Assembly (NCBI GenBank): GCA_945271295.1
Contig: CALYPG010000010.1
Location: forward strand, 1 to 64,000
DNA: 64,000 bases
Reading direction: 5' to 3'
Source of the DNA: an uncultured Gilliamella sp.
Lineage (GTDB): Bacteria > Pseudomonadota > Gammaproteobacteria > Enterobacterales > Orbaceae
Shown here: in pieces, positions 35,170 to 46,634 of the stretch
Position numbering within the stretch: the stretch's first letter is position 1
Layout: each line of letters opens with the position of its first letter
Notes under the pieces: generated by a model
Told to the model about the DNA's origin: nothing
What the model saw: only the letters and a program-made list of their open reading frames with translations
Database searches by the model: none
Made by a program: the position numbers and the translations under genes

Positions 35170-37443
35170 TTAATTAAGTGTTTTTCTCACTTCTAAGGTT
35201 GCTTGTACCAAGTGTTGTAAGCTTTCGACCACCTCTTTCTCACCACGGGTTTTTAAACCACAATCTGGATTAATCCATAATTTTTGTTTTTCAATTTTGG
35301 CAAGTAATTCCTCAATTGTTGTTTTAATTTCAGCAACTGGTGGTACGCGTGGTGAGTGAATATCGTAAACACCCGGACCAACTTCAGTTTTAAAATTATT
35401 AGCTTTAAGTACATCGATTAATTGCAAGTTAGAACGTGATGCTTCAAACGAGATAACATCAGCATCCATTGCATCAATATCTTTAATAATGTCAGCAAAT
35501 TCGCTATAACACATATGGGTGTGGATTTGGGTATCAGCTTGCACTTTACTGTGCACTAATCTAAATGCCGGAATTGCCCAATCGAGGTATTCACTATTCC
35601 AATCAGCTTTACGCAGTGGTAATTTTTCTTTGAGTGCCGCTTCATCAATTTGGATGATCTTAATGCCAGCAGCTTCCAGATCTAATACTTCGTCACCAAT
35701 GGCTAATGCAATTTGGAATACTGATTCTTTTTGTGAAATATCTTCACGTGGGAACGACCAGTTAAGAATCGTTACCGGCCCTGTTAACATACCTTTAACT
35801 GGTTTATCAGTTAGGCTTTGCGCATATTGTGAATAGGCAACAGTAATCGGTTTTGAGCGTGAAATATCACCCCAAACAATAGGTGGCTTAACGCAACGAG
35901 TACCATAAGATTGTACCCATGCTTTTTCCGTGAACACAAAACCATTTAGGCTTTCACCAAAATATTCCACCATATCATTACGTTCAAATTCGCCATGAAC
36001 CAAGACATCAATACCGATTTGTTCTTGCAATTTAATACACTGGGCAATTTTCTGTTTGTTAAATTCAGTGTATTCATTCAAGCAAATTTCACCTTTTTTG
36101 AATTTAGCACGATTTAAACGAACATCCGGTGTTTGTGGGAATGAACCGATAGTAGTAGTTGGTAATAATGGTAAATTAAACGCTTGTTTTTGCGTCGCTT
36201 CACGTACAGAAAACTCTGGTAGGCGGGTAAAATCAGACGCTTTTAAAGCCGCGACTTTTTGACGAACGCTTTGATTGGCACCTTCACGTTCACGGGTAAA
36301 TAGCGTTTGATTTGCTTTATAAGCTGCATTGTTATCTGGATTGGAGTCATTAAATAACTGACCAAGTTCAGCCAGTTCTTGCAGTTTTTCTTGCGCAAAG
36401 GCAAAGTATGCACGTTGCTGAATAGTTAGTTTGGTCTCATTTTGTAAAGTGTATGGTACATGTAATAATGAACAAGACGTATTAATAACAATTTTTTCAG
36501 CGTTTTGCTTAATTTGATTTAATAACGCTAAAGTTTTTTGGTAATTGTTTTTCCAAATATTTTTGCCATTTACTACACCAGCAAATAACACTTTATTCGC
36601 GGGGAAACCATTATTTTTAAGTAAATTTAATGACTGTTTACCTTCAACAAAGTCAAGCCCAACACCATCAAATGGCAATGCTACTAACTCTTTGTAGCAG
36701 TCGCGCACATCACCAAAATAGGTTTGTAACACCACTTTAGTACTACCTTTAACAGCTAAAATAGCTTGATACAGTTCAGTAAATAGCGCGATATCATCTT
36801 TATTGAGATCAGTGACTAAAATTGGTTCATCAATCTGAATCCACTCAGCACCAAGCGCGGTAAATTTTTGAATAATATCTTGGTAGGACTTAATAATATC
36901 CGCTTTAAAATCAGTAAGCTGTTTGTTACCTAAATATTGGGCTAATTTGAAAAAGGTTAAAGCACCGATAACTACCGGTTTGGTTTGTATACCCAATGCT
37001 TTTGCTTCTTGATATTCATCAAAGGGTTTAGTGCCAGCAAGCTTAATTTGCACAGAATCTTCAATTTCAGGCACTAAATAGTGATAATTGGTATTGAACC
37101 ATTTTTTCATCGCTAGTGCCCGCACATCGCCTTTATCACCTTGATAACCACGCGCCATAGCAAAATAACGATCAAGCTCTGGTAAACCTAAATCTTGATA
37201 ACGTTTAGGAATAACATTGAGTAAACAAGCAGTATCTAATACTGCATCATAAAATGAAAAGTCATTAGATGAAATAAATGCGATTTTTTGTGCAGCTTGT
37301 TGTTGTAAATGCTCGACACGCAAAGCCTTAGCTTCGGCTAATAATTCAGCTTGGGTTTTATTGCCTTTAAAATAAGCTTCGGTAGCAAATTTAAGTTCAC
37401 GCAGTTTACCAACTCGCGGATATCCAATAACAGCAGTATTCAT
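35170..37443 (-). CDS. metE: Cobalamin-independent methionine synthase
   Basis: MetE moves the methyl group from methyltetrahydrofolate-triglutamate to homocysteine in the last step of methionine synthesis. The 757-residue protein (E. coli 753) has the two-barrel layout: AVIGYPRVG... [10 protein letters not shown] at the N-terminus and a C-terminal barrel with [34 protein letters not shown], and zinc ligands in HTHMCYSEF plus a later Cys in [19 protein letters not shown] precedes the ATG. A small hairpin lies just upstream. It is the first gene of metE-metF. No MetJ or MetR box was recognised. Confidence 0.96.
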   Translation of the reverse strand: MNTAVIGYPRVGKLRELKFATEAYFKGNKTQAELLAEAKALRVEHLQQQAAQKIAFISSNDFSFYDAVLDTACLLNVIPKRYQDLGLPELDRYFAMARGYQGDKGDVRALAMKKWFNTNYHYLVPEIEDSVQIKLAGTKPFDEYQEAKALGIQTKPVVIGALTFFKLAQYLGNKQLTDFKADIIKSYQDIIQKFTALGAEWIQIDEPILVTDLNKDDIALFTELYQAILAVKGSTKVVLQTYFGDVRDCYKELVALPFDGVGLDFVEGKQSLNLLKNNGFPANKVLFAGVVNGKNIWKNNYQKTLALLNQIKQNAEKIVINTSCSLLHVPYTLQNETKLTIQQRAYFAFAQEKLQELAELGQLFNDSNPDNNAAYKANQTLFTREREGANQSVRQKVAALKASDFTRLPEFSVREATQKQAFNLPLLPTTTIGSFPQTPDVRLNRAKFKKGEICLNEYTEFNKQKIAQCIKLQEQIGIDVLVHGEFERNDMVEYFGESLNGFVFTEKAWVQSYGTRCVKPPIVWGDISRSKPITVAYSQYAQSLTDKPVKGMLTGPVTILNWSFPREDISQKESVFQIALAIGDEVLDLEAAGIKIIQIDEAALKEKLPLRKADWNSEYLDWAIPAFRLVHSKVQADTQIHTHMCYSEFADIIKDIDAMDADVISFEASRSNLQLIDVLKANNFKTEVGPGVYDIHSPRVPPVAEIKTTIEELLAKIEKQKLWINPDCGLKTRGEKEVVESLQHLVQATLEVRKTLN

Positions 37444-37457
37444 TTTTCATTTCCTTT

Positions 37458-37478
37458 TATCACTTTTCTTTAGTGATA
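37458..37478 (-). promoter_or_regulatory. Hairpin just before metE ribosome binding site
   Basis: TATCACT and AGTGATA form a perfect 7-bp stem with a 7-base loop, immediately upstream of the metE AAGGA. It could affect translation or be a chance palindrome. Confidence 0.35.
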
Positions 37479-37672
37479 AAGAAGATAACAAAAAAAAATG
37501 CTATTGAATAATTCTAGTTTTTTATGGATTGTTATAGTTTATATCTATATCAAATGAGTATAACTTTCTTTATTAAAAAGCTAACTATATAAAAATATAT
37601 CTTAACTAATTAATATTATTTATTTTTTATTTATTAACGCGTGAATAGTATAAATAGTTTAATTATTTTATT

Positions 37673-37691
37673 GATAATAATTCTCATTATC
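37673..37691 (+). promoter_or_regulatory. Fur box before mntH
   Basis: GATAATAATTCTCATTATC matches the 19-bp Fur consensus at 17 positions. It lies 42 bases before the preferred mntH ATG at 37734, where it would cover promoter or early transcribed sequence. Confidence 0.8.
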
Positions 37692-37733
37692 ATTAAAATA
37701 ATGGTAATTACATTTCACAAAGAGATTTTAGTT

Positions 37734-39086
37734 ATGTTAAAGACATCGACAATTAGCCTTGAAGAAATAAATAATACCGTGCATATTCCCGATCATCAGT
37801 CTGGTTTTTTTCGAAAACTATGGGCGTTTTCAGGACCGGGAGCATTAGTTGCTGTAGGTTATATGGATCCAGGTAATTGGATCACTTCTATACAAGGCGG
37901 CGCACTTTATAGTTATTTACTGTTATCAGTTATATTAATATCAAGTTTAATCGCCATGCTACTTCAAGCTATGTGTGTAAAAATAGGTGTAGTCACTGGT
38001 ATGGATTTAGCCCAAGCAACTAAGTCCATGGTGGGGCGAAAGGTATCTTTTTGTTTGTGGATATCAACCGAACTCGCAATTATTGCTACCGAAATAGCCG
38101 AAGTTATTGGTAGTGCAGTAGCACTAAACTTGTTATTTGATATTCCATTACTCATAGGTGTGCTATTAACGGTATTTGATGTAATTATTCTTTTATTACT
38201 CATGCGTTTTGGATTTAGAAAAATAGAAGCAATTGTATTTTGTTTAATTGCAACTATTTTTATTATATTCACCTATGAGGTTTTAAGAGCATCGCCTGAA
38301 CTAAGTGAAGTAATTAATGGCTTTATTCCAAGAACAGATATTTTTACTGCATCAATTAAAGGTCACGATTCGGCATTGGTGATAGCGCTTGGTATTGTTG
38401 GTGCAACAGTTATGCCACATAACCTATACCTGCACTCATCTATTGTGCAAACCCGAAAATATGATAGGAAGAAAACCGCAAGTCTAAAAGATGCAATTAA
38501 ATATGCAACGATTGACTCTAATCTACAATTATCATTTTCATTTATTATTAATTGTTTATTACTGATTCTTGGCGCAGCGCTATTTTTTGGTAATGACCCT
38601 GATGATCTTGGTCGCTTCACGCAACTTTATGATGCTTTAAAAAATCCACAAATGGTTGGTCCGGTAGCGAGTTCAATCATGGCTACCTTGTTTGCAGTGG
38701 CTTTGCTAGCATCAGGCCAGAACGCCACTATCACAGGTACTTTGACTGGGCAAATAGTGATGGAAGGATTTATAAACTTCTCCATTCCACTTTGGGCAAG
38801 AAGACTTATAAGTCGGGGATTAGCAGTAACGCCAGTTATTTTATGTATCTGGATATGGGGCGACAGGGAAAGTATCGTAGAAAATTTATTAATATACACT
38901 CAAGTATTTTTAAGTATAGCCTTACCTATATCAATGGTTCCTTTAATACTAGTAACCTCTAACAAAAAATTGATGGGTGAATTTGTTAACTGCAAGCTAA
39001 CTATTATTTTAGGCTGGTTAGCCACAGTTTCTTTGGTAATTTTAAATTTACAACTAATTTATGAAGTAATTAGTTCATTATTTTAA
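37734..39086 (+). CDS. mntH: Nramp-family Mn/Fe transporter MntH
   Basis: MntH imports Mn(II) (and Fe(II)) across the inner membrane with protons. The 450-residue protein has 11 or so membrane helices and the Nramp metal-site motifs: VGYMDPGNW in helix 1 (Asp-Pro-Gly) and [14 protein letters not shown] in helix 6 (Met-Pro-His). The frame extends to 37641, but the extra 31 residues are a low-complexity Ile/Leu run that crosses the Fur box. ATG 37734 with AAAGAG upstream is the likely start. The protein reads closer to lactic-acid-bacteria MntH ([20 protein letters not shown]) than to E. coli MntH, which suggests transfer. A strong terminator follows. Confidence 0.93.
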   Translation: MLKTSTISLEEINNTVHIPDHQSGFFRKLWAFSGPGALVAVGYMDPGNWITSIQGGALYSYLLLSVILISSLIAMLLQAMCVKIGVVTGMDLAQATKSMVGRKVSFCLWISTELAIIATEIAEVIGSAVALNLLFDIPLLIGVLLTVFDVIILLLLMRFGFRKIEAIVFCLIATIFIIFTYEVLRASPELSEVINGFIPRTDIFTASIKGHDSALVIALGIVGATVMPHNLYLHSSIVQTRKYDRKKTASLKDAIKYATIDSNLQLSFSFIINCLLLILGAALFFGNDPDDLGRFTQLYDALKNPQMVGPVASSIMATLFAVALLASGQNATITGTLTGQIVMEGFINFSIPLWARRLISRGLAVTPVILCIWIWGDRESIVENLLIYTQVFLSIALPISMVPLILVTSNKKLMGEFVNCKLTIILGWLATVSLVILNLQLIYEVISSLF

Positions 39087-39137
39087 GCATACCTAATCCT
39101 AAATATTTTTGTCTGATTAAAAATATTATTCGGTTAT

Positions 39138-39176
39138 AAAAGTACATGGATAGTTAGTCTATCCATGTACTTTTTT
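39138..39176 (+). terminator. Strong intrinsic terminator after mntH
   Basis: AAAAGTACATGGATAG pairs perfectly with CTATCCATGTACTTTT around a 5-base loop, followed by TTAGTTT. The T-rich end on the plus strand and A-rich start also allow activity on the other strand. Confidence 0.85.
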
Positions 39177-39391
39177 AGTTTATGCTATCTGTAACGCAAA
39201 AACTATTGATTAACACCCATGTACAAATTTATTACGGTTAACTTAACAGACTGATTTACGATAAGTTATCAAACATGAGCATTAATTTTATCCCAAGCTT
39301 ATCCACATGATGATAACAAGAATTGAACAAAATTAAGATTGCAATTTTAGTTATTTAAATGTTCAATTAAGTATCTTTAATTAAATTAAAA

Positions 39392-39411
39392 AACTGTATT
39401 TATTTACAGTA
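39392..39411 (+). promoter_or_regulatory. LexA (SOS) box before recN
   Basis: CTGTATTTATTTACAG (39394-39409) fits the CTGT-N8-ACAG LexA core with an AT-rich centre, and the flank TA matches TACTGT...ACAGTA on the right. It is about 55 bases upstream of the recN ATG. Confidence 0.8.
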
Positions 39412-39464
39412 TTTTTATTGATATACTAGCTTTAAATTTAACTGGTCTAATACATTGATTTATT

Positions 39465-41126
39465 ATGATAACCCAATTAACTATCAATAATTTTGCTATC
39501 GTTGATCAGCTATTAGTTGATTTTACAATAGGTATGACGGCCATTACTGGCGAAACTGGCGCTGGTAAATCTATTGCTATTGATGCACTAGGGCTTTGTT
39601 TAGGGAATCGTTCTGATGCTTCTTCTATTCGGCCAGGTGCAGATCGGGTTGATATTTCTGCCTGTTTTCTTCTTGATGATACACCGACCGCATTGTCTTG
39701 GCTTAAAGAAAACCAACTTGATGAAGGTAATGAGTGTATTTTACGTCGAGTTATTAATCAAGATGGCCGTTCTAAAGCATTTATTAATGGTCGAGCGGTA
39801 CCTGTTTCACAATTAAAAGACCTAGGGCAGATGCTGATTCAAATTCATGGGCAACATGAACATCAACGACTTTTACGTAGTGAATACCAACAGCTTCTTC
39901 TTAATCATTATATGAATGAACCTGAGCTACTTTCGCAAATGCATCAAGCTTATAAGCAATGGAAAAATGCTTGCCATGCTTATCAACAATATGAAACCTC
40001 AAAGCAAGAGCGCGATGCACATATGCAACTTTTGCAGTATCAATTAAAAGAGTTAAATGAATTTTCACCTATCGAGGGGGAATATCAACAAATCGATGAA
40101 GAATATAAACGATTATCTAATAGCGAACAGTTAATTAACCTTAGTCAGCAATCTGTGATGCTATTAGAAGAAGCTGATGAATATAATATTAATAACTTAC
40201 TTAATAGTGTTAAACATAGTGTTCACGAACTGTCAGAACTCGATCCTACCTTAAATAACATTTATAACATGCTAGAAGAAGCTTCCATCCAGATTAAGGA
40301 AGCAAGTTATGAATTGCGTCATTATAGTGAAAATTTAGAAATAGATCCGGCGCGTGTAATGCAACTTGAACAACGATTATCTAAACAGATTGCACTTGCT
40401 CGTAAACATCATGTTTCACCCGAAGCACTACCAGAATTACATCAAAATCTTTTAACCGAGTTTAAACAATTTAATCAACAAGACGAGCAAAGTGAGCAAC
40501 TTAAAGCAAATATTAGCAAATATCATCAATTAGCATTAGAAATAGCAAATAAATTGCATCAAAAGCACGTGACAGTCAGTAAAACCTTAGCCAAAAAAGT
40601 AACCGCTATTATGCAAGAATTATCAATGCCAAATGGGCTATTTAACATTGAGATAATTTTTGATGAAAATCGTTTAAATGAAGATGGTGCTGACCAAATA
40701 ACATTTTTAGTTAGTACCAATGCTGGGCAAAATACACAACCACTTGCTAAAGTGGCATCGGGTGGTGAATTGTCACGAATAGCATTGGCTATTCAAGTGT
40801 TAACAGCACAAAAAATGGATACACCGGCATTGATTTTCGATGAAATTGATGTCGGTATTAGTGGTCCAACTGCGGCCAAAGTTGGGCAATTATTAAGGCA
40901 GCTTGGTCAATCAACCCAAGTCATTACTGTCACGCATTTACCACAAGTGGCAGGACATGCGAATCAACACTATTTTGTCAGTAAACAAACCAACAAAAAA
41001 CAAACTTCTACTGATATGCAAAAATTAGACAATAATGGGCGATTGAACGAGCTCGCCCGGTTGTTAGGCGGTGATAAAATTACAGAAGCAACATTAGCTA
41101 ATGCTAAAGAGTTACTTATTATCTAA
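39465..41126 (+). CDS. recN: DNA repair protein RecN
   Basis: RecN is an SMC-like ATPase that acts in double-strand break repair and holds sister DNAs together. The 553-residue protein (E. coli 553) has Walker A GETGAGKS at residues 29-36, a long coiled coil (about 150-360) and the C-terminal ABC signature [12 protein letters not shown] with Walker [15 protein letters not shown], then [10 protein letters not shown]. No ribosome binding site is obvious. The LexA box upstream agrees with SOS control known for recN in E. coli. It is unlinked from nadK here. Confidence 0.96.
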   Translation: MITQLTINNFAIVDQLLVDFTIGMTAITGETGAGKSIAIDALGLCLGNRSDASSIRPGADRVDISACFLLDDTPTALSWLKENQLDEGNECILRRVINQDGRSKAFINGRAVPVSQLKDLGQMLIQIHGQHEHQRLLRSEYQQLLLNHYMNEPELLSQMHQAYKQWKNACHAYQQYETSKQERDAHMQLLQYQLKELNEFSPIEGEYQQIDEEYKRLSNSEQLINLSQQSVMLLEEADEYNINNLLNSVKHSVHELSELDPTLNNIYNMLEEASIQIKEASYELRHYSENLEIDPARVMQLEQRLSKQIALARKHHVSPEALPELHQNLLTEFKQFNQQDEQSEQLKANISKYHQLALEIANKLHQKHVTVSKTLAKKVTAIMQELSMPNGLFNIEIIFDENRLNEDGADQITFLVSTNAGQNTQPLAKVASGGELSRIALAIQVLTAQKMDTPALIFDEIDVGISGPTAAKVGQLLRQLGQSTQVITVTHLPQVAGHANQHYFVSKQTNKKQTSTDMQKLDNNGRLNELARLLGGDKITEATLANAKELLII

Positions 41127-41176
41127 CTCAATTGTGGTAATATAGCGCTTTCTGTTGGCATGAAGGAAGCTTGATT

Positions 41177-42403
41177 ATGAATCTATCTGGTAAACGTATT
41201 TTATTAGGGATCAGTGGTGGTATTGCTGCTTACAAGTGCCCAGATCTGGTGCGTCAATTAAAAAAAGCTGGTGCACAAGTCCATGTAGTACTCACCGATT
41301 CAGCTAAGCACTTTGTTACACCTTTGACACTACAAGCTGTTTCTGGTAACCGGGTTGCCAACGATTTATTTGATCCATCAGCCGAACTTTCAATGAGTCA
41401 TATTGAACTGGCTAAATGGGCTGATCTGGTGTTAATTGCGCCTGCAACTGCTAATATTATTGCTAAAATCGCCAATGGTATTGCTGATGATTTGTTATCT
41501 ACAATTTGTTTAGCAACCTCTGCTCAAATTGCAATAACACCCGCGATGAATCAACAAATGTATAAAGCAGCAGCGACACAACATAATTTGTCTGTCCTTG
41601 ATTCCAGAAAAATTTTGATTTGGGGGCCACAGGACGGTTATCAAGCATGTGGAGACATTGGTCCTGGTCGTATGCTTGAACCTAATGCTATTGTTGAACA
41701 TATCAATTATTATTTTTCATCTGCTACTAAACTAACCGGAATGTCTATCACTATCACTGCCGGGCCAACTATTGAAGAGATTGATCCGGTTCGTTATATT
41801 AGTAATTATAGTTCAGGGAAAATGGGCTTTGCTATTGCCAAAGCTGCTGCCGAAATGGGGGCGACAGTCACATTAATTAGTGGTCCAGTACATTTAGACA
41901 CCCCAAATAATGTAACGCGTATTGATGTAAAAAGCGCTGAAGAAATGTACAAAATAGCATTAAATCAAGCCAAGACATCAACTATTTTTATTTCATGTGC
42001 AGCGGTTGCCGACTATCGAGCAGCAACAATCGCTTCTCAAAAAATAAAAAAAACTAATGATAATAATGAGCTGGTTATCAAATTAGTTAAAAATCCGGAT
42101 ATCGTTGCTTCTGTAGCTGCATTAAACAAACAACGCCCATTTGTGGTAGGATTTGCAGCAGAAACCAATGATGTTAAAACCTATGCACTTAAAAAATTAA
42201 GTGCTAAAAATTTAGATTTAATTTGTGCTAATGATGTTTCTAATAAAAAAATTGGCTTTAATTCTGATCAAAATGCATTAACGGTTTATTGGCAAAACGG
42301 CGAACAAACGTTACCATTAGATAATAAAAATATATTAGCACAGCAGTTACTTGAAATAGTTATAACACAATATAAAGCGAGTTGTAATGAAAAGAAAAAT
42401 TGA
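41177..42403 (+). CDS. coaBC: Bifunctional CoaBC (PPC synthetase/decarboxylase)
   Basis: This enzyme performs two coenzyme A steps: joining cysteine to 4'-phosphopantothenate and decarboxylating the product. The N-terminal flavoprotein CoaC domain (about 1-190) has [31 protein letters not shown] and the active-site Cys in [11 protein letters not shown]. The C-terminal CoaB domain (about 190-400) has [25 protein letters not shown]. The frame opens at TTG 41171, but AAGGAAG with 7-base spacing favours ATG 41177. The end overlaps dut by 17 bases, the same order as in E. coli (dfp-dut-slmA). Confidence 0.96.
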   Translation: MNLSGKRILLGISGGIAAYKCPDLVRQLKKAGAQVHVVLTDSAKHFVTPLTLQAVSGNRVANDLFDPSAELSMSHIELAKWADLVLIAPATANIIAKIANGIADDLLSTICLATSAQIAITPAMNQQMYKAAATQHNLSVLDSRKILIWGPQDGYQACGDIGPGRMLEPNAIVEHINYYFSSATKLTGMSITITAGPTIEEIDPVRYISNYSSGKMGFAIAKAAAEMGATVTLISGPVHLDTPNNVTRIDVKSAEEMYKIALNQAKTSTIFISCAAVADYRAATIASQKIKKTNDNNELVIKLVKNPDIVASVAALNKQRPFVVGFAAETNDVKTYALKKLSAKNLDLICANDVSNKKIGFNSDQNALTVYWQNGEQTLPLDNKNILAQQLLEIVITQYKASCNEKKN

Positions 42404-42845
42404 TATTAAACTATTAGATAAACGCTTAGGCAATGAGTTTCCACTTCCTACTTATGCAACAGAAGGATCAGCTGGTATTGATTTACGTGCTATGTTTGAA
42501 AAAACAACGGAAATTAAACCTGGTGAAACCATTTTAACCCCAACTGGTTTATCGATGCACATAGCAGATCCTAACTTAGCTGCATTAGTTTTACCCCGTT
42601 CAGGACTTGGTTCTAAAAATGGTATCGTACTTGGTAATTTAGTTGGATTAATTGATTCTGATTATCAAGGTCAATTGTTTGTACCACTTTGGAATCGTAG
42701 TCAAACACCTTTTACTATAGAAATAGGTGATCGAATTGCTCAGCTAATTATTGTACCAGTAGTGCAAGCGGAATTTAATATTGTTGATGAATTCACCGAA
42801 TCGCAACGTGGAGAAGGTGGTTTTGGGCATTCGGGTAAAAAATAA
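42387..42845 (+). CDS. dut: dUTP diphosphatase
   Basis: Dut hydrolyses dUTP to dUMP, keeping uracil out of DNA and feeding dTMP synthesis. The 152-residue trimeric-type protein (E. coli 151-152) has all five motifs: [51 protein letters not shown], and the terminal [10 protein letters not shown]. The ATG lies inside the end of coaBC, and slmA follows after 2 bases, so the three genes are translationally linked. Confidence 0.97.
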   Translation: MKRKIDIKLLDKRLGNEFPLPTYATEGSAGIDLRAMFEKTTEIKPGETILTPTGLSMHIADPNLAALVLPRSGLGSKNGIVLGNLVGLIDSDYQGQLFVPLWNRSQTPFTIEIGDRIAQLIIVPVVQAEFNIVDEFTESQRGEGGFGHSGKK

Positions 42846-42847
42846 TC

Positions 42848-43435
42848 GTGAACACCAAAAATAGAAATCGCAAAGAGGATATTTTACAAGCATTGGCAAC
42901 CATGCTTGAATCCAATGAAGGTACACAACGTATTACTACGGCGAAATTAGCTGCTACAGTTGGCGTTTCTGAAGCAGCACTTTATCGACATTTTCCAAGT
43001 AAAACCAAAATGTTTGAAAGTTTAATTGTCTATATTGAAGATATCTTGCTATCACGAATAAATGTGATTTTGCAAGATGAACCCAAAACCTTTACTCGCC
43101 TGCAACTTATTTTAGCATTGATACTAGGTTTTTCTGAAAAAAACCCAGGGCTTACTAGAATTATGACTGGGCATGCATTAATGTTTGAGCAAGAACAGTT
43201 ACAAGAACGTATCAGTCAACTATTCGAACGTATTGAAACACAAATTAGGCAAGTTTTGCGTGAGCGAAAAATTCGTGAAGGGGTTGCTTTTATTACTGAT
43301 GAACGCATTTTATCTAGCCAACTATTAGCTTTTTGTGAAGGAATGATGGTTCGTTATTCTCGTTCCGGTTTTAAATACCTACCAACAACTAATTTTGATA
43401 CACGCTGGACTTTATTGGCCAAACAGTTAGTTTAA
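42848..43435 (+). CDS. slmA: Nucleoid occlusion factor SlmA
   Basis: SlmA is a TetR-family DNA-binding protein that blocks FtsZ assembly over the nucleoid. The 195-residue protein is near-collinear with E. coli SlmA (198): [33 protein letters not shown] forms the N-terminal helix-turn-helix, and [17 protein letters not shown] lies in the FtsZ-facing part. The start is a GTG two bases after dut, with a weak ribosome binding site, so coupling to dut translation is likely. Confidence 0.95.
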   Translation: MNTKNRNRKEDILQALATMLESNEGTQRITTAKLAATVGVSEAALYRHFPSKTKMFESLIVYIEDILLSRINVILQDEPKTFTRLQLILALILGFSEKNPGLTRIMTGHALMFEQEQLQERISQLFERIETQIRQVLRERKIREGVAFITDERILSSQLLAFCEGMMVRYSRSGFKYLPTTNFDTRWTLLAKQLV

Positions 43436-43498
43436 GTAAATTAAACATAGTCATATTGCGACCTAAATTTTCTGTTACCAATTACAGAGGATAATAAA

Positions 43499-44335
43499 AT
43501 GAATTTTAAAGATGTTTTTGATCACTTACTTTCATTTATTGATAAATACGATGGCGTTGTGCTTAGTTATATTGCTCACTTTTGTTTTGCTATTATTATT
43601 TTTTTTCTTGGTAGAACAATAGCCAGATTTATTAGTAAACAGCTCAAACGGGTATTAACCATCCGTAATGTCGATCCCACAGTGGTTAAGTTTGTTAGTA
43701 CTTTGGCTTATTACGCCATTATTATTATCACTTTAGTTGCTGTTCTTGGCCAATTAGGTGTCCAAACGGCTTCAATTGTTGCTGTAATTGGTGCTGCGGG
43801 TTTAGCTATTGGTTTAGCATTACAAGGCTCACTCTCTAATTTTGCCGCAGGTGTAATTTTAATTATCTTTCGTCCTTTTAGAGTGGGTGAGACCGTTATC
43901 ATCAATAATCAAAAAGGTATAATTGATTCTATCCAAATTTTTTCAACCACCATTATCACACCAACCAATGAAATGGTAGTTATTCCAAATGGACAAGTTG
44001 TTAGTGCTAATATTATTAACTTTAGCCGTTTACCCGAAAGACGTTTAGATCTGGTTGTCAATGTTGGATATGATGCAAATATTCAACAAGTTTATCAAGT
44101 TTTAAGGCTAGCGGTGAGTCAAACTAATAATATTTTAACTCGCAAAGAACCGACTATCCGTTTAGATGTGTTAGATGCTTCATCCATGAATTTTAGTGTA
44201 TTAGTTTGGACTTTAAATGAAAATTATGGTGCAGTTAAAAGTGAATTACTTGAGAATATAAAAAATCGACTAACTGAAAATAATATCAATATTCCATACC
44301 CTACCATGGATGTGAATGTCAACACTAACCAATAA
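43499..44335 (+). CDS. mscS: Small-conductance mechanosensitive channel MscS
   Basis: MscS opens under membrane tension and releases solutes on osmotic downshock. The 278-residue protein (E. coli 286) has three N-terminal membrane helices; the third is the pore helix GAAGLAIGLALQGSLSNFAAGVILI (about 98-122). The cytoplasmic beta domain (RPFRVGETV, TTIITPTNEMVVIPNG) and vestibule follow. AGAGGATAA precedes the ATG. It is a single gene between slmA and the convergent cysE; the fbaA gene that neighbours it in E. coli is absent. Confidence 0.94.
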   Translation: MNFKDVFDHLLSFIDKYDGVVLSYIAHFCFAIIIFFLGRTIARFISKQLKRVLTIRNVDPTVVKFVSTLAYYAIIIITLVAVLGQLGVQTASIVAVIGAAGLAIGLALQGSLSNFAAGVILIIFRPFRVGETVIINNQKGIIDSIQIFSTTIITPTNEMVVIPNGQVVSANIINFSRLPERRLDLVVNVGYDANIQQVYQVLRLAVSQTNNILTRKEPTIRLDVLDASSMNFSVLVWTLNENYGAVKSELLENIKNRLTENNINIPYPTMDVNVNTNQ

Positions 44336-44353
44336 CAATTTAGCTTAATTACA

Positions 44354-44374
44354 CCGTCGACAATTGATCGACGG
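44354..44374. terminator. Hairpin between convergent mscS and cysE
   Basis: CCGTCGA and TCGACGG form a perfect 7-bp stem around seven bases, 19 bases after mscS and 24 before the cysE stop. No U-run follows on either strand, so it is a weak candidate for a shared terminator. Confidence 0.4.
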
Positions 44375-44397
44375 CAACGCTTTAAAAAAGAACTATC

Positions 44398-45192
44398 TTA
44401 AATATCTTGATCCATATTTAGAGCTGGTTTTTCACAGTCTGGGCTACCAACTATTTTAGCAGGTACACCTGCAACCGTCGTATGCTGTGGCACAGATTCT
44501 AACACTACAGAGCCGGCACCAATTTTAGCACCTTTACCTATTTCAATATTACCTAAAATAGTTGAATGCGCACCAATCATTACACCTTCACGAATTTTAG
44601 GGTGGCGATCGCCATTTTCTTTACCTGTGCCACCTAATGTCACTGATTGTAAAATGGAGACATCGTTTTCAATAACCGTTGTTTCACCAATTACAATTCC
44701 GGTAGCATGATCAAACATCACTCCAGATCCAATATTAGCTGCAGGATGAATATCAACGCCAAACACAATGGCAATCTGACTTTGAAAAAAAATAGCCAGT
44801 GATTTACGATTTTGTTGCCAAAGCCAATGCGCGATACGATAAGCTTGTAAAGACAAAAAACCTTTATAATAAAGCAATGGCGTGGAATAATAATTGGTTG
44901 CAGGATCGCGAATATACACAGCTAAAATATCAGTTATGGCTGATTGAATGATATGTTGATCTGCTTGATAAGCTTGCCATGCAATCTCACGGATCTCAAT
45001 AGCTGGCATAACTTGTGTCGCAAGTTTATTAGCTAAAATATAACTTAATGCACTATCTAAATTGTCATGGTTGAGCAATGTGGCATGAAAATAACTTGCT
45101 AACATAGGTTCACTTTCAATTAATTGCAACGCTTCATGGCGAATGGTTTGCCATAACATATCAGATTTAACAACTGTTTTTACTACATTCAC
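44398..45192 (-). CDS. cysE: Serine O-acetyltransferase
   Basis: CysE acetylates serine for cysteine synthesis. The 264-residue protein (E. coli 273) has the helical N-terminal SATase domain (LWQTIRHEALQLIESEPMLASYFHATLL) and a left-handed beta-helix with DIHPAANIGSGVMFDHATGIVIGETTVI, holding the catalytic His in FDHATG. VTLGGTGKENGDRHPKI and AGVPAKIVG near the end are typical. The C-terminal Ile that CysK binds in a cysteine synthase complex is present as the final residue (DQDI). Confidence 0.95.
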   Translation of the reverse strand: MNVVKTVVKSDMLWQTIRHEALQLIESEPMLASYFHATLLNHDNLDSALSYILANKLATQVMPAIEIREIAWQAYQADQHIIQSAITDILAVYIRDPATNYYSTPLLYYKGFLSLQAYRIAHWLWQQNRKSLAIFFQSQIAIVFGVDIHPAANIGSGVMFDHATGIVIGETTVIENDVSILQSVTLGGTGKENGDRHPKIREGVMIGAHSTILGNIEIGKGAKIGAGSVVLESVPQHTTVAGVPAKIVGSPDCEKPALNMDQDI

Positions 45193-45346
45193 ACCAAGTT
45201 CCTATATACATTAACCAACATTGTTAACATTGTTTCGCAAACTTATTCAGGAAGCAAGTTTTGTATTAATTTATTATGGCTTAAAAAGCAAAATGGAAAC
45301 ATTTTGTTTCCATTTTTATTCAATATCACACGGTTTAAAATTATTG

Positions 45347-46591
45347 TTACTTAGCTTTTTTATCATCACTTAAAGTAAATATAGCAATCACCAAAATAAA
45401 TAGCACAATACTTGCCAGTACATAAAATGTTGTTGAATAGCCTGTATTATCAAATAATTTACCCACCAACCATGACAACACAATAACACCCACATTTGAC
45501 GAAATATTAAATCCGACTAAATATAATGTAGAAGATAACCTTTCATCAAAATTGCTTACAGCATATTTAAATACAGCCAAAATGAATAATGGTGTTTCAA
45601 TAGCATGGAAAAGCTTAACAACCGAAATCAAATAAACATTATCCAATGTTGCTGATAACGAAATTCGGCAAATCATTACCAATGCGGCAACTAATAATGA
45701 TTTTTTAGCACCAACTTTATTAATAAAGAAAGGCGCCAAAATCATACAAGTTGCTTCTAAAAAGACTTGGAACGAATTCAAATAACCATATATTCTGTAG
45801 CCATCTTCAGGTGTTATAAAAAAGCTAGTATAAAAATTTGGAAATAGTTGCTGATCATAAATAGTATAAAAACTATTAGTTCCGATTATAAAAAAGACAA
45901 ATAACCAGAACTTTTTCATACTAAATAAAGAAAAGATTTCATTCATAGTTGGAATTGTAGTGATTTTCTCAACAACTACTTCACTGGTATTTTCGGTTGA
46001 TGATGCTGAATAATGTTTTGGCTTAAACAAAATATTAATAGCAAAAAAGATTGCAGCGACAGCCGATGCCATCCAAAAGTTAATATGAGGATCAATACCA
46101 AATAAGATACCAGCAACAAAAGTTGCAGCGGCATAACCAAATGATCCCCAAAATCGAGCCGGACCAAATTCAAACCCAAACAATCGACTAATTCGTTCAA
46201 TGAAAGAGTCAACCAATGCACATCCAGAGATAAAACCAGCACTTAAAACTGGCGCACCAATACACACACCTACAATAAAATTATTTCTCAATAACGGTTC
46301 ATACACATAGATTAAAAACGGACCAATCATTATCATAATAACACTTTGAAAAGTAATCACCGCTTTACCTATTTGCAATTTATCTTGAATGACACCATAA
46401 AAGATCATGAAGAACATCGCCGCAGCAGAATTAGCTGAATAAACAATTGCCAGATCTTCACCCGATAGTCCAATTTTACTTTTTAACCAAATAGCATAAA
46501 AAGACCACCAAAGTGACCAAGCGGCATAAAAGGTAATAAGATAACCCGACGAGAACCAATAGTTTCTATTTTGTATTATATTCATGTTCAT
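45347..46591 (-). CDS. cscB: Sucrose:H+ symporter, CscB/LacY family
   Basis: This 12-helix oligosaccharide-proton symporter (414 residues; E. coli CscB 415) imports sucrose without phosphorylating it. It tracks CscB along its length: AWSLWWSFYAIWLK in helix 1, FMIFYGVIQDKL, the FGPARFWGSFGYA loop (Arg of the sugar/H+ site), FYTIYDQQLFPNFY and GYLNSFQVFLEA. It is divergent from cscR; the shared region holds two CscR-operator-like palindromes. The import mode agrees with the non-PTS invertase and fructokinase downstream. Confidence 0.93.
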   Translation of the reverse strand: MNMNIIQNRNYWFSSGYLITFYAAWSLWWSFYAIWLKSKIGLSGEDLAIVYSANSAAAMFFMIFYGVIQDKLQIGKAVITFQSVIMIMIGPFLIYVYEPLLRNNFIVGVCIGAPVLSAGFISGCALVDSFIERISRLFGFEFGPARFWGSFGYAAATFVAGILFGIDPHINFWMASAVAAIFFAINILFKPKHYSASSTENTSEVVVEKITTIPTMNEIFSLFSMKKFWLFVFFIIGTNSFYTIYDQQLFPNFYTSFFITPEDGYRIYGYLNSFQVFLEATCMILAPFFINKVGAKKSLLVAALVMICRISLSATLDNVYLISVVKLFHAIETPLFILAVFKYAVSNFDERLSSTLYLVGFNISSNVGVIVLSWLVGKLFDNTGYSTTFYVLASIVLFILVIAIFTLSDDKKAK

Positions 46592-46610
46592 TCTCTTATT
46601 TAGTTGAAGT

Positions 46611-46634
46611 TTAACGTTAACATGTTAATGTTAA
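46611..46634. promoter_or_regulatory. Paired CscR operators between cscB and cscR
   Basis: TTAACGTTAA (46611-46620) and a near-copy TTAATGTTAA (46625-46634) lie 14 bases apart centre to centre. The perfect form recurs twice before cscA/cscK. The central CG palindrome is typical of LacI-family operators. They lie about 20-45 bases before the cscB ATG. Confidence 0.75.

Noticed and set aside
37641..37733. Extended MntH N-terminus (Ile/Leu-rich)
   Set aside because: It crosses the Fur box and has no family counterpart; the ATG at 37734 is preferred.
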